From Alistipes sp. (GTDB lineage: Bacteria > Bacteroidota > Bacteroidia > Bacteroidales > Rikenellaceae): a stretch of DNA of 64,000 nt. Each line of letters opens with the position of its first letter. The stretch's first letter is position 1. A program made the position numbers and the translations under genes. This document shows positions 39,819 to 47,861 of this stretch, piece by piece. Under the pieces are notes generated by a model. It worked only from the letters and a program-made list of their open reading frames with translations. It was not told where the DNA came from and ran no database searches. The stretch spans positions 207,466-271,465 of the forward strand of contig JAGBFA010000015.1 in the NCBI GenBank assembly GCA_017936685.1, in the 5' to 3' direction.

Positions 39819-39937
39819 ATATAATTAGTTACAAAGCAACCCTTTCCGTCGGACAAATCAACCAATGGGCGGATTATTATAACGAAACTGGCTCCGAGCA
39901 TGATCCCCTCAGACAAGATTCATGCAAAACAAGAACG

Positions 39938-40486
39938 TCAACGCTTGGTCTTATATGTGCAGCGGTAACTGCCCTTGGCGAGTTTATAGAGTTTGTTTTT
40001 TATAAGATTGCGGCGCAGCGGCGACAGGTGATCGGTAAACACCTTGCCCTCGATATGATCGTACTCGTGCTGAATGACACGCGCGGGACGGCCGTCGAAC
40101 TCCTCGTCGTGCTCGACGAAGTGTTCGTCGAGATAACGCATGCGGATCTTCACCGGACGGCGCACGTTCTCGTGCAGCCCCGGCAGAGACAAACAGCCCT
40201 CCTCGAAGAGATCGGTCTGCTCGGAGTGTTCGTAGATGACGGGGTTGACGAAGACGCGGCGATAGTCGGCAAGCGAGGGATCCTCCTCGCCCCACGGCGT
40301 GCAGTCGACGATGAACATGCGAATGTTCTTGCCTATCTGCGGGGCGGCCAGACCGACACCCTCGGCCTCGTCCAATGTCAGAAACATATCCTCGACGAGC
40401 TTGTCGAACTCGGGATAATCCTTGTCTATTTCGACCGACTCGTTGCGCAAAGTCTGCGAACCGTAAATCACTATCGGATAAATCAT
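39938..40486 (-). CDS. def: Peptide deformylase
   Basis: Deformylase removes the formyl group from nascent proteins using Fe2+ or Zn2+. All three motifs are present in the 182 residues: GVGLAAPQIGKN (about 45-56), EGCLSLPG with the metal cysteine (about 104-111), and QHEYDHIEGKVF with the two metal histidines. A basic C-terminal tail follows. The gene is downstream of ruvX by 23 bases, so def probably shares the glyS-ruvX transcript. Confidence 0.95.
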   Translation of the reverse strand: MIYPIVIYGSQTLRNESVEIDKDYPEFDKLVEDMFLTLDEAEGVGLAAPQIGKNIRMFIVDCTPWGEEDPSLADYRRVFVNPVIYEHSEQTDLFEEGCLSLPGLHENVRRPVKIRMRYLDEHFVEHDEEFDGRPARVIQHEYDHIEGKVFTDHLSPLRRNLIKNKLYKLAKGSYRCTYKTKR

Positions 40487-40509
40487 AATTCAGTTATTTA
40501 ATACGTATG

Positions 40510-40923
40510 TCAATGTCGGCAGGCCATATAGTCCTGCAAAATAATCGCGGCCGAGACCTTGTCGACCAGAGCCTTGTCGCGGCGTGCCATCTTGCCTATG
40601 CCGCTCTGACGTATGGCGCGCTGTGCCAGCACCGACGTGAAACGCTCGTCGTAACCGACAACGCGCTTATCGGGGTAGGCATGACGCAGACGGCCCATGA
40701 GAGGCTCGACGTAACGCATCGTCTCCGACGGCGAGCCGTCCATCTGCCGTGGATAGCCGACAACAATCGTATCGACCTCCTCGCGCGAGAAGTAGTCGGC
40801 CAAAAACCGTTCCAGCGACCTCGTCTCGACGGTCTCCAACGCCGTGGCGATAATCCTCAGCGGATCGCTCACGGCGATGCCCGTGCGTCGCGTACCGTAG
40901 TCTATGGCAAGAATGCGGGCCAC
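40510..40923 (-). CDS. ruvX: YqgF/RuvX family pre-16S rRNA nuclease
   Basis: This RNase-H-fold protein matures the 5' end of 16S rRNA. The 137-residue product opens with ARILAIDYGTRRTGIAVSD (catalytic Asp near residue 8), has IVVGYPRQMDGSPSE and ends its core with YDERFTSVLAQRAI, matching the family. It lies 12 bases after glyS and 23 before def, in one run. Confidence 0.93.
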   Translation of the reverse strand: MARILAIDYGTRRTGIAVSDPLRIIATALETVETRSLERFLADYFSREEVDTIVVGYPRQMDGSPSETMRYVEPLMGRLRHAYPDKRVVGYDERFTSVLAQRAIRQSGIGKMARRDKALVDKVSAAIILQDYMACRH

Positions 40924-40935
40924 GTGTCGGGTATG

Positions 40936-42480
40936 TTATGCCTTGACTTTCGAGAGCAGCGAACGGAACGACACCTCGGCCTCGACCAATGCGGGCAGTG
41001 CATCGATTGCCACACGCTCCTGTGCCATGCTGTCGCGGTGACGCACCGTAACGGTGTTGTCCTCCAAGGTCTGGTGATCGACCGTCACGCACAACGGCGT
41101 ACCGACTGCGTCTTGACGACGATAGCGTTTGCCGATGGAGTCCTTCTCGTCGTAGGCAACGTTATGGTCGAATTTGAGCATGTCGATGATGCGCTGCGCC
41201 ACCTCGGGCAGGCCGTCCTTCTTGACAAGAGGCATGACAGCCACCTTCGTAGGTGCCAGAGGTGCGGGGATACGCAGCACGACGCGCTCCTCGCCGCCTT
41301 CGAGCTTCTCCTCGGTGTAGGCTGCCGACATGATTTGCAGGAACATGCGGTCGACGCCGATAGATGTCTCGACGACATAGGGGACATAGCTCTGTCCCAG
41401 CTCCGGATCGAAATACTGTATCTTCTTGCCCGAATACTCCTGATGACGGCCCAGATCGTAGTCGGTGCGCGAGTGGATACCCTCGACCTCCTTGAAGCCG
41501 AACGGGAAGTTATACTCGATGTCGGTTGCGGCGTTGGCGTAGTGAGCCAGCTTGTCGTGGTCGTGGAAACGATAGTTGTCGTCGCCGAAGCCCAATGCAC
41601 GGTGCCATGCCATACGGGTCTCTTTCCACTGCTGCCACCAGCGCATCTCCTCGCCCGGGCGCACGAAGAACTGCATCTCCATCTGCTCGAACTCGCGCAT
41701 GCGGAATATGAACTGACGCGCCACGATCTCGTTGCGGAACGCCTTGCCGATCTGAGCTATACCGAACGGCAACTTCATGCGGCCGGTCTTCTGCACATTC
41801 AGAAAGTTGACGAATATGCCCTGCGCCGTCTCGGGACGCAGATATATCGTCGACGCACCGTCGGCCGTCGATCCCATCTGCGTGGAGAACATCAGATTGA
41901 ACTGGCGCACCTCGGTCCAGTTGCGCGTGCCCGATATGGGGCATACGATCTCACAGTCGATAATGATCTGGCGCAGCTCGGCCAGATCGTTGGCGTTCAA
42001 CGCCTCGGCGAAGCGGGTGTGTACGGCGTCGCGCTTGGCGGCCGTCTCGGCAACACGCGGCGACGTGGCACGGTATTTCTCCTCGTCGAACGAATCGCCG
42101 AAACGCTTGCGCGCCTTCTCCACCTCCTTCTCGATCTTCTCGTCCTGCTTGGCGAGCCAATCCTCTATGAGCACGTCGGCACGATAACGCTTCTTCGAGT
42201 CGCGGTTGTCGATCAGCGGATCGTTGAACGCACCGACATGACCCGATGCCTCCCACGTGCGCGGGTGCATGAAGATGGCGGCATCGAGGCCCACAATATT
42301 CTCGTGCAGCTTGACCATCGAATCCCACCAATAGCGTTTGATGTTGTTTTTCAACTCCACACCGTTCTGACCGTAGTCATACACGGCACCCAGACCGTCG
42401 TAGATCTCGCTCGACGGAAATATGAAACCGTACTCCTTGCAGTGAGCCACCAGCTTCTTGAAGAGTTCCTCCTGTGTCAT
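40936..42480 (-). CDS. glyS: Glycine--tRNA ligase, homodimeric type
   Basis: Charges tRNA-Gly. The 514-residue class II synthetase has the start EELFKKLVAHCKEYGFIFPSSEIYDGLGAVYDYG, motif 2 AQIGKAFRNEI and FIFRMREFEQMEMQFF, motif 3 SIGVDRMFL and a C-terminal anticodon-binding domain (VAVMPLVKKDGLPEVAQ). The GlyRS1 (alpha2) type is normal for Bacteroidota. It is first in the glyS-ruvX-def run. Confidence 0.96.
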   Translation of the reverse strand: MTQEELFKKLVAHCKEYGFIFPSSEIYDGLGAVYDYGQNGVELKNNIKRYWWDSMVKLHENIVGLDAAIFMHPRTWEASGHVGAFNDPLIDNRDSKKRYRADVLIEDWLAKQDEKIEKEVEKARKRFGDSFDEEKYRATSPRVAETAAKRDAVHTRFAEALNANDLAELRQIIIDCEIVCPISGTRNWTEVRQFNLMFSTQMGSTADGASTIYLRPETAQGIFVNFLNVQKTGRMKLPFGIAQIGKAFRNEIVARQFIFRMREFEQMEMQFFVRPGEEMRWWQQWKETRMAWHRALGFGDDNYRFHDHDKLAHYANAATDIEYNFPFGFKEVEGIHSRTDYDLGRHQEYSGKKIQYFDPELGQSYVPYVVETSIGVDRMFLQIMSAAYTEEKLEGGEERVVLRIPAPLAPTKVAVMPLVKKDGLPEVAQRIIDMLKFDHNVAYDEKDSIGKRYRRQDAVGTPLCVTVDHQTLEDNTVTVRHRDSMAQERVAIDALPALVEAEVSFRSLLSKVKA

Positions 42481-42520
42481 CGTTATTTGTATTGAGTTAT
42501 TTTCACACTTGTTTTATCTG

Positions 42521-42552
42521 CAAAGGTAGCATAAAAAAATCAAAATAGACAA
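42521..42552 (-). promoter_or_regulatory. glyS promoter
   Basis: Minus strand TTG (42552-42550), 21 bases, TACCTTTG (42528-42521), 40 bases before the glyS ATG. Confidence 0.6.
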
Positions 42553-42615
42553 TCATAGCGGCGAAATGTCTGACAAAACGCCGCACTTGCAGATGGTGCA
42601 TTGCAACCCCGCGCA

Positions 42616-43266
42616 TCAGAGCAGCGAGTGTGAACGGAAACTGTAAGAGTCGTTGTTGCGGGCGATGATGATATGATCGAGCAGCGTGATGTCGAACAGG
42701 CGGCAGGCCTCGGCCGCACGCTGCGTAAGCTGTCGGTCCTGCGCACTCGGCTCGGCCGCACCCGACGGGTGGTTGTGCACCAATATGACCTGCGTGGCAA
42801 GCAGTTCCAGAGCACGCTTGACGATAAGCCGATGATCGACCACCGTGGCCTGCACACCGCCCTGGCTCACGCGCATGCGCTCGATGACGCGGTTCGACGA
42901 GGTGAGATACAACGCCCAGCACTCCTCGTAGGGCAGCGCATCGACCAACGGCCGCATCAACCGCTCCACGTCGTCGCTCGACGATATCTCCACTACCTCG
43001 CTACTGCGCTCGGCAGCCACGCGCCGGCCTATCTCGGCCGCCACCTTCAACTGCCGCGCACGACGCAGTCCCATGCCCGAAATCATACGCAGCCGCGACA
43101 CGTCACGGGCGACGACACCGGCCAGCGTACCGCCGCACTCGTCGAGCAGGCGCGCAACCATCTCCTTCTCCGAATCGTCGCCTTCACCGAGCAGCAGGCA
43201 CAGCAACTCCTCGTCGGTCATGGCACCGACACCGCGCGATAACATTTTTTCGGTCAATATACGCAT
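42616..43266 (-). CDS. radC: RadC family JAB-domain protein
   Basis: The 216-residue product has the helix-hairpin-helix N-terminal part (GAMTDEELLCLLLG, ISGMGLRRARQLKVAAEIGRR) and the JAB/MPN domain with ILVHNHPSGAAEPSAQD, which supplies the metal-binding His-x-His and Asp. The family was once thought to repair DNA; its real role is unsettled. The start at 43266 omits the usual upstream DWPEEDRPREKL segment, so the N-terminus is a short version. It follows rnc by 74 bases, with a hairpin in the gap. Confidence 0.92.
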   Translation of the reverse strand: MRILTEKMLSRGVGAMTDEELLCLLLGEGDDSEKEMVARLLDECGGTLAGVVARDVSRLRMISGMGLRRARQLKVAAEIGRRVAAERSSEVVEISSSDDVERLMRPLVDALPYEECWALYLTSSNRVIERMRVSQGGVQATVVDHRLIVKRALELLATQVILVHNHPSGAAEPSAQDRQLTQRAAEACRLFDITLLDHIIIARNNDSYSFRSHSLL

Positions 43267-43274
43267 ATAAGACA

Positions 43275-43299
43275 AAATTCGCAGATGCACTGCGAATTT
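43275..43299. repeat. 10-bp inverted repeat between rnc and radC
   Basis: AAATTCGCAG (43275-43284) and CTGCGAATTT (43290-43299) form a perfect stem around 5 bases, just upstream of radC. It could be an attenuator, an operator or the end of rnc; no T-run follows on the minus strand. Confidence 0.5.
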
Positions 43300-43340
43300 A
43301 CGCATTTTTGCGCGATAAAATATTGTATTGTACGATTTTT

Positions 43341-44129
43341 TTACGCTCTTTTCTTCATGCGGTCTACGCTGTCGAGCAGCTGCGCGCTCTGCTCGTCGCT
43401 TATCGTCGTGCAACTCTGCGACACGGAGAACGATGCACTCTGCTCGGCCTCCTTCTTCGATTCGCCTGCACCGTGGCCTACGACTATGCCGTCGACATAT
43501 ATCGTCGACGAGAATACCGGACGACTCGACGAATAGCCCTTGTCGTGATCGGTATGGAACTCTATGGCGTGGTGGTTCTTCTGGCACCACTCTATCAAAC
43601 GGCTCTTGAAATCGGTCTCCGACATGAGCATATCCTCCATGCTGAGATAACGACCGTAGATGTCGTTGATCAGCAGACGGTTGACGAAATCGTAGCCCTG
43701 ATCGAGATAGATCGCGCCCATCATGGCCTCGAACGCATCGCCATAGATGTGTTTCTGAGTGAAGTTACCGCCCGAATTGGATATCAGATAGGTGTCGAGT
43801 CCGAGACTCTTGGCGATGCCGTTGAGCGACTGCCGAGAGACGATCTTCGAGCGCAGCTGGGTCATGAAGCCCTCGTCGCGATCGGGGAACTCGATGAAGA
43901 GATAGTCCGACGTTACGCTCTCGATGACCGCATCGCCCAGAAACTCCAATCGCTCGTTGTTGATCTGCTGACCGTTGTCGAGCGTGACCGAGGCCGACTT
44001 GTGGATCAAGGCCAATTTGTAGAGTTCTATGTTGTGTGGAATGAATCCGAACATGTCGTCGACGGCGGCATAGTAGTACTTGTCACTGCCGAAACGGCGG
44101 CGTATGGGGCGCAGCAGAAAATCGAACAT
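43341..44129 (-). CDS. rnc: Ribonuclease III
   Basis: RNase III cuts double-stranded RNA in rRNA and mRNA processing. The 262-residue protein has the signature NERLEFLGDAVIESVTSDYL (about 58-77), the second catalytic block GDAFEAMMGAIYLDQGYD, and a C-terminal double-stranded RNA-binding domain (about 165-235, with STIYVDGIVVGHGAGESKKEAEQSAS). Length is normal. It follows fabF by 20 bases in an acpP-fabF-rnc run, a common bacterial order. Confidence 0.95.
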   Translation of the reverse strand: MFDFLLRPIRRRFGSDKYYYAAVDDMFGFIPHNIELYKLALIHKSASVTLDNGQQINNERLEFLGDAVIESVTSDYLFIEFPDRDEGFMTQLRSKIVSRQSLNGIAKSLGLDTYLISNSGGNFTQKHIYGDAFEAMMGAIYLDQGYDFVNRLLINDIYGRYLSMEDMLMSETDFKSRLIEWCQKNHHAIEFHTDHDKGYSSSRPVFSSTIYVDGIVVGHGAGESKKEAEQSASFSVSQSCTTISDEQSAQLLDSVDRMKKRA

Positions 44130-44149
44130 AACTCAGTGAAGATTGACTG

Positions 44150-45403
44150 TTAGACGGATAATTTGCGGAATATGACGGTGGAGTTATGACCTCCGAAACC
44201 GAATGTGTTGCTCAATGCACAGCCTACCTCGCGCGTCTGAGCCGTGCCCAACGTAAGATTGAGCCGCGGATCGATCTGAGAGTCGAGGCTTTCGACATTG
44301 ATCGTCGGCGGTATGACCCCGCGCGTCAATGCCATGGCACATGCCAAGGCCTCTATCGCGGCGGCGGCACCCAACAGGTGACCCGTCATGGATTTGGTCG
44401 ACGAGATGTTGATCTGGGGCAGACGCTCGCCGAACAGGATTTCGAGTGCCTTCAACTCGGCGATATCGCCGAGCGGAGTCGACGTACCGTGCACGTTTAT
44501 ATAGTCGATATCATCGACCGTTGCCGCAGCATCGTCCAATGCCGCCTGCATGGAGCACACCGCACCTAATCCCTCGGGGTGAGGAGCGGTCATGTGATAT
44601 GCGTCGGCCGACATTCCGCCGCCGGCCAGCTCGCAATAGATCTTCGCACCTCGCGCCACGGCATGCCCGTACTCCTCCAACACCAATGCACCGGCACCCT
44701 CGCCGATGACAAAACCGTCGCGGTCGGCATCGAACGGACGCGACGCATGGGCGGGATCGTCGTTGCGCGTCGACAACGCCTGCATCGAACTGAAGCCTCC
44801 CACGCCCGCAACGTTGACGGCAGCCTCCGAACCACCCGTGACGATGATGTCGACCTTGCCCAGACGTATCAGATTGAGAGCGTCGATCATGGCATGATTC
44901 GACGATGCACAGGCCGATGTCACGCTGTAATTGGGCCCCATGAAACCGTATTTCATGGCGATATGGCCGGCAGCGAGATCGGCTATCATGCGAGGAACGA
45001 AGAATGGACTAAACCGAGGGATCTCTCCTCCCTTGGCATAGTCCATACATTCGTTGAAAAAGGTCTCGATTCCTCCGACACCCGAACTCCATATCACACC
45101 GCAACGCCTACGGTCGACAGAATCGTCACCTATGCCGGCATCGCCCACGGCCTCAGCGGCCGCGATAAGCGCGTATTGAACGAACGGATCGTACTTACGT
45201 ACCTCCTTGCGGTCGAAGTAGCGAGTCCAATCGTAATTTTTGATCTCACATGCGAATCTCACCTTGAAGCGGCTTGCATCGAAACGCGTGATCGGGGCGG
45301 CTCCGCTGACTCCCTGTTGCAGATTGAGGAAATACTCCTCGACATTTGCTCCCAAAGGATTGATCGTACCCAAGCCCGTGACAACGACTCTGCGCAAATC
45401 CAT
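44150..45403 (-). CDS. fabF: 3-oxoacyl-ACP synthase II
   Basis: FabF elongates acyl-ACP by condensation with malonyl-ACP. The 417-residue thiolase-fold protein has the active-site cysteine in TSACASSNHAMIDA, the two catalytic histidines in NVHGTSTPLGD and SMTGHLLGAAAAIE, and the C-terminal SNTFGFGGHNSTVIF. It is encoded 129 bases after acpP. Confidence 0.96.
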   Translation of the reverse strand: MDLRRVVVTGLGTINPLGANVEEYFLNLQQGVSGAAPITRFDASRFKVRFACEIKNYDWTRYFDRKEVRKYDPFVQYALIAAAEAVGDAGIGDDSVDRRRCGVIWSSGVGGIETFFNECMDYAKGGEIPRFSPFFVPRMIADLAAGHIAMKYGFMGPNYSVTSACASSNHAMIDALNLIRLGKVDIIVTGGSEAAVNVAGVGGFSSMQALSTRNDDPAHASRPFDADRDGFVIGEGAGALVLEEYGHAVARGAKIYCELAGGGMSADAYHMTAPHPEGLGAVCSMQAALDDAAATVDDIDYINVHGTSTPLGDIAELKALEILFGERLPQINISSTKSMTGHLLGAAAAIEALACAMALTRGVIPPTINVESLDSQIDPRLNLTLGTAQTREVGCALSNTFGFGGHNSTVIFRKLSV

Positions 45404-45532
45404 CTCCCGAATTTAAGACTCTTCCTTATCCGCTTTTTCCGTCCCGCAGCACAATCCCAACAGATCCGGTTATGCCCCAAGGCCTAATAAAAAAATGCGA
45501 CGGCGTGTGAGATTATATCCCGATTACGATAA

Positions 45533-45769
45533 TTATTTCTTGTGCTCCTCGATGTAGTTGATAGCGTCGCCTACGGTAGCGATCTTCTCAGCGTCCTCAT
45601 CGGGAATCTGAATATCGAAAGCCTTCTCGAACTCCATGATCAACTCAACAGTGTCGAGCGAATCAGCACCCAGATGTGCAGTGAAACTTGCTTCGGGTAC
45701 GACCTCAGACTCTTTAACACCCAATTTGTCTACGATGATCTCGACAACTTTTGACTGAATTTCTGACAT
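45533..45769 (-). CDS. acpP: Acyl carrier protein
   Basis: ACP carries growing acyl chains on a phosphopantetheine arm. The 78-residue acidic protein has the attachment serine in [19 protein letters not shown] (Ser about 37) and the usual four-helix pattern from [17 protein letters not shown] to INYIEEHKK. It leads the acpP-fabF-rnc run. Confidence 0.97.
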   Translation of the reverse strand: MSEIQSKVVEIIVDKLGVKESEVVPEASFTAHLGADSLDTVELIMEFEKAFDIQIPDEDAEKIATVGDAINYIEEHKK

Positions 45770-45842
45770 AATTAATAAGTTTTAGTTAAACATTATATAA
45801 ACACTTTCCGTATATTCCCACTTATTTATTCATGAGTCGGCA

Positions 45843-45850
45843 CAAAAATA
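45843..45850 (-). promoter_or_regulatory. Promoter -7 element for acpP
   Basis: TATTTTTG on the minus strand, about 74 bases before the acpP ATG; the upstream TTG spacing is not ideal. Confidence 0.4.
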
Positions 45851-45863
45851 ACACTTTTTTTAT

Positions 45864-45871
45864 TATCTTTG
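45864..45871 (+). promoter_or_regulatory. Promoter -7 element for pepE
   Basis: TATCTTTG, 71 bases before the pepE ATG, in the AT-rich divergent region shared with acpP. Confidence 0.5.
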
Positions 45872-45942
45872 ACAATATAACTAAAATTTTTTACTGGCAG
45901 ACAAGCCTATAACCGTGCAAACAAACTAAGTAACAGCAGATT

Positions 45943-46644
45943 ATGAACTTATTATTAATTTCCAATTCTACCAATGCCGGTGAGGAGTATCTCAAATATC
46001 CCATAGCCGAGATCGGACGCTTCCTTGCCGGTGTCAAGGAGATCGTGTTCATACCCTACGCCGCCGTGACATTCTCCTATTTGGAGTACGAACGCAAGGT
46101 GCAGGCACGCTTCGACGAGATAGGCATACGCGTGCGCTCGGTACACCGCTCGCCCGATCCGCGGAAGATGATACGCCATGCCGAAGCCATCTGCGTCGGC
46201 GGCGGCAACACCTTCGCACTGGCCAAGAAGATGCAGGAGCAGCGTCTGATGGGTGCCATTCTCAGCCGCATCAAGGCCGGCATACCCTACGTCGGCTGGT
46301 CGGCCGGCAGCAACGTGGCTTGCCCGACGATATGCACCACCAACGACATGCCCATCGTCGAGCCGCAGTCGTTCGCAGCCATAGGAGCCGTCAAGTTCCA
46401 GATCAACCCCCACTATCTCGACGCCAATCCCGCAGGTCACGCCGGCGAGACGCGCGAGCAGCGCATAGCCGAATACATCGAGGCCAACTCGCGCCGCTAC
46501 GTGGTGGGTCTGCGCGAGGGCTGCATGCTGTACTGCCACGACGGGCGCATCGATCTGATCGGCAGCCGTCCGATGCGCATATTCAAGAAGGGAATCGAGC
46601 CTTTCGAGGTCAAGGCAGGCGACGATCTCAGCTTCCTCAAATAG
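45943..46644 (+). CDS. pepE: Dipeptidase E (S51 family)
   Basis: PepE hydrolyses Asp-X dipeptides. The 233-residue protein has the nucleophile elbow GWSAGSNVA (Ser about 123), AICVGGGNTFALAKKMQ and the late INPHYLDANPAGHAGETREQRI block with the conserved histidines. Length and start MNLLLISNSTNAGEEYLKY fit the family. The YraN-family gene follows after 11 bases. Confidence 0.94.
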   Translation: MNLLLISNSTNAGEEYLKYPIAEIGRFLAGVKEIVFIPYAAVTFSYLEYERKVQARFDEIGIRVRSVHRSPDPRKMIRHAEAICVGGGNTFALAKKMQEQRLMGAILSRIKAGIPYVGWSAGSNVACPTICTTNDMPIVEPQSFAAIGAVKFQINPHYLDANPAGHAGETREQRIAEYIEANSRRYVVGLREGCMLYCHDGRIDLIGSRPMRIFKKGIEPFEVKAGDDLSFLK

Positions 46645-46655
46645 CCTCGCCGTCG

Positions 46656-47015
46656 ATGAGCGGCACAGGCACACTGATAGGCACGGCCGGTGAAGATGCG
46701 GCCGTCGATTGGTTGCGCGCAGAGGGGTACTACATCTGCGAGCGCAACTGGCGTGCCGGCCGCTACGAGATCGACATCATCGCCCAGAGGTGGGACGAGG
46801 TGCATTTCGTCGAGGTGAAGACGCGTCGCAGCCAAGGTTGGATCGCACCCGAGCAGGCCGTCGATGCCACTAAGATCCGCGCATTACGCCGTGCCGCCAC
46901 GGCCTACGCCGCACGTCACCGCCTGTCGCGCTACCAGCTTCGATTCGACCTGATCGCCGTTGAAACGCTCCCCGACGGGCAGCGCGAGCTGAGATTTGTG
47001 CCCGATATAATATAA
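46656..47015 (+). CDS. YraN family (UPF0102) nuclease-like protein
   Basis: The 119-residue product has the endonuclease-like core of UPF0102: GTAGEDAAVDWLRAEGYYICERNWR, EIDIIAQRWDEVHFVEVKTRR (the D...ExK catalytic pattern) and LSRYQLRFDLIAVE. The family resembles Holliday-junction resolvases but has no settled role. It starts 11 bases after pepE; repeats begin soon after its stop. Confidence 0.92.
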   Translation: MSGTGTLIGTAGEDAAVDWLRAEGYYICERNWRAGRYEIDIIAQRWDEVHFVEVKTRRSQGWIAPEQAVDATKIRALRRAATAYAARHRLSRYQLRFDLIAVETLPDGQRELRFVPDII

Positions 47016-47067
47016 GGTGGGTTACACATTATCTGTTTCCTGACCGTTGATCCGATTTTACACTGCT

Positions 47068-47328
47068 TTCACTCCGAGGGAGGGCATTGCCCGACCGTGG
47101 GAGTCTCGCCGTCGGGAATTGTCACTCCGAGGAGCAACGCAGTTGCGACGTGGGAGTCTCGCACTCGGGAGCATGATTGTCCGTCCGACGGTGCATACAC
47201 AGACCAAAGAGAGATTCTCACGTCGCGTTCCGCAGAACGCTCCTCAGAATGACAGGACGGGTATGTCAACCACGTACATCGTCCCCAGCCAGATTCTTCA
47301 CTCCACTACGTTACGTTCAGAATGACAG
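47068..47328. repeat. Family A repeat, block 4
   Basis: Two left arms (about 47068-47110 and 47119-47161, ending GTGGGAGTCTCGC) are followed by right arms 47211-47254 and 47281-47328, each ending CAGAATGACAG. The first left arm carries an 11-base variant (GAGGGCATTGC) also seen in block 5. No gene is seen in 47016-47861. Confidence 0.75.
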
Positions 47329-47366
47329 CGTGATGGGAATAAGTCTCCGAAGCACCACTACCCTAT

Positions 47367-47826
47367 TTTTTTGTCAAAAGGCATTAGTTGCAACTTTTTC
47401 GTTAAGCCGGACGAGCAAAGCGAAGTTTACTTCGACTTTGCCGCGGCGAGAAAAAGTGCATGAAATGAAGCCGCACGTGAAAAGGACGCAGATGGGCTGT
47501 ACTTAGCGTACTGCTCATTTGCGGACTTAAACGAGGCGAAGCAAATGACGCCTTTTCACGAAAAAGAAACGATTTTTTTGTCAAAAGTGGTATTATGCCA
47601 CGCGACGACAGAGTGAGACGATGGGCCGTACTGAGTGTACTGCCCATTGTCGAGCGACGAGAAGCGGCAGCAGATGCGGTATTTTCACAGAAAAGAAACT
47701 ATTTTTTTGTCAAAAGGCATTAGTTGCAAGCCGCACGTGAAAAGGACGCAGATGGGCTGTACTTAGCGTACTGCCCATTTGCGGACTTAAACGAGGCGAA
47801 GTAAATGATGTCTTTTCACAAAAAAA
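47367..47826 (+). repeat. Family B hairpin elements, copies 7, 8 and 9
   Basis: Copies at 47367-47566, 47574-47694 and 47702-47826. Copy 7 carries about 75 extra bases between its left end and the hairpin. Stems are GCAGATGGGC/GCTCATTTGC, GACGATGGGC/GCCCATTGTC and GCAGATGGGC/GCCCATTTGC, all with the same G-T pair. Copy 9 ends 4 bases before the waaA -7 element. Confidence 0.82.
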
Positions 47827-47830
47827 TTAT

Positions 47831-47838
47831 TATCTTTG
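47831..47838 (+). promoter_or_regulatory. waaA promoter -7 element
   Basis: TATCTTTG starts immediately after family B copy 9, 23 bases before the waaA ATG, the same arrangement as at dusB. Confidence 0.6.
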
Positions 47839-47861
47839 CGTCGTTTTAAACAAAGATAGTC

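Noticed and set aside
39265-39819. Plus-strand open frame of 184 codons
   Set aside because: It overlaps the family B repeat and runs antisense to a signal-peptide barrel gene with a promoter; no protein features.
40507-42495. Plus-strand open frame of 662 codons across ruvX and glyS
   Set aside because: It spans two well-supported minus-strand genes and their gap; composition is typical of a shadow frame.
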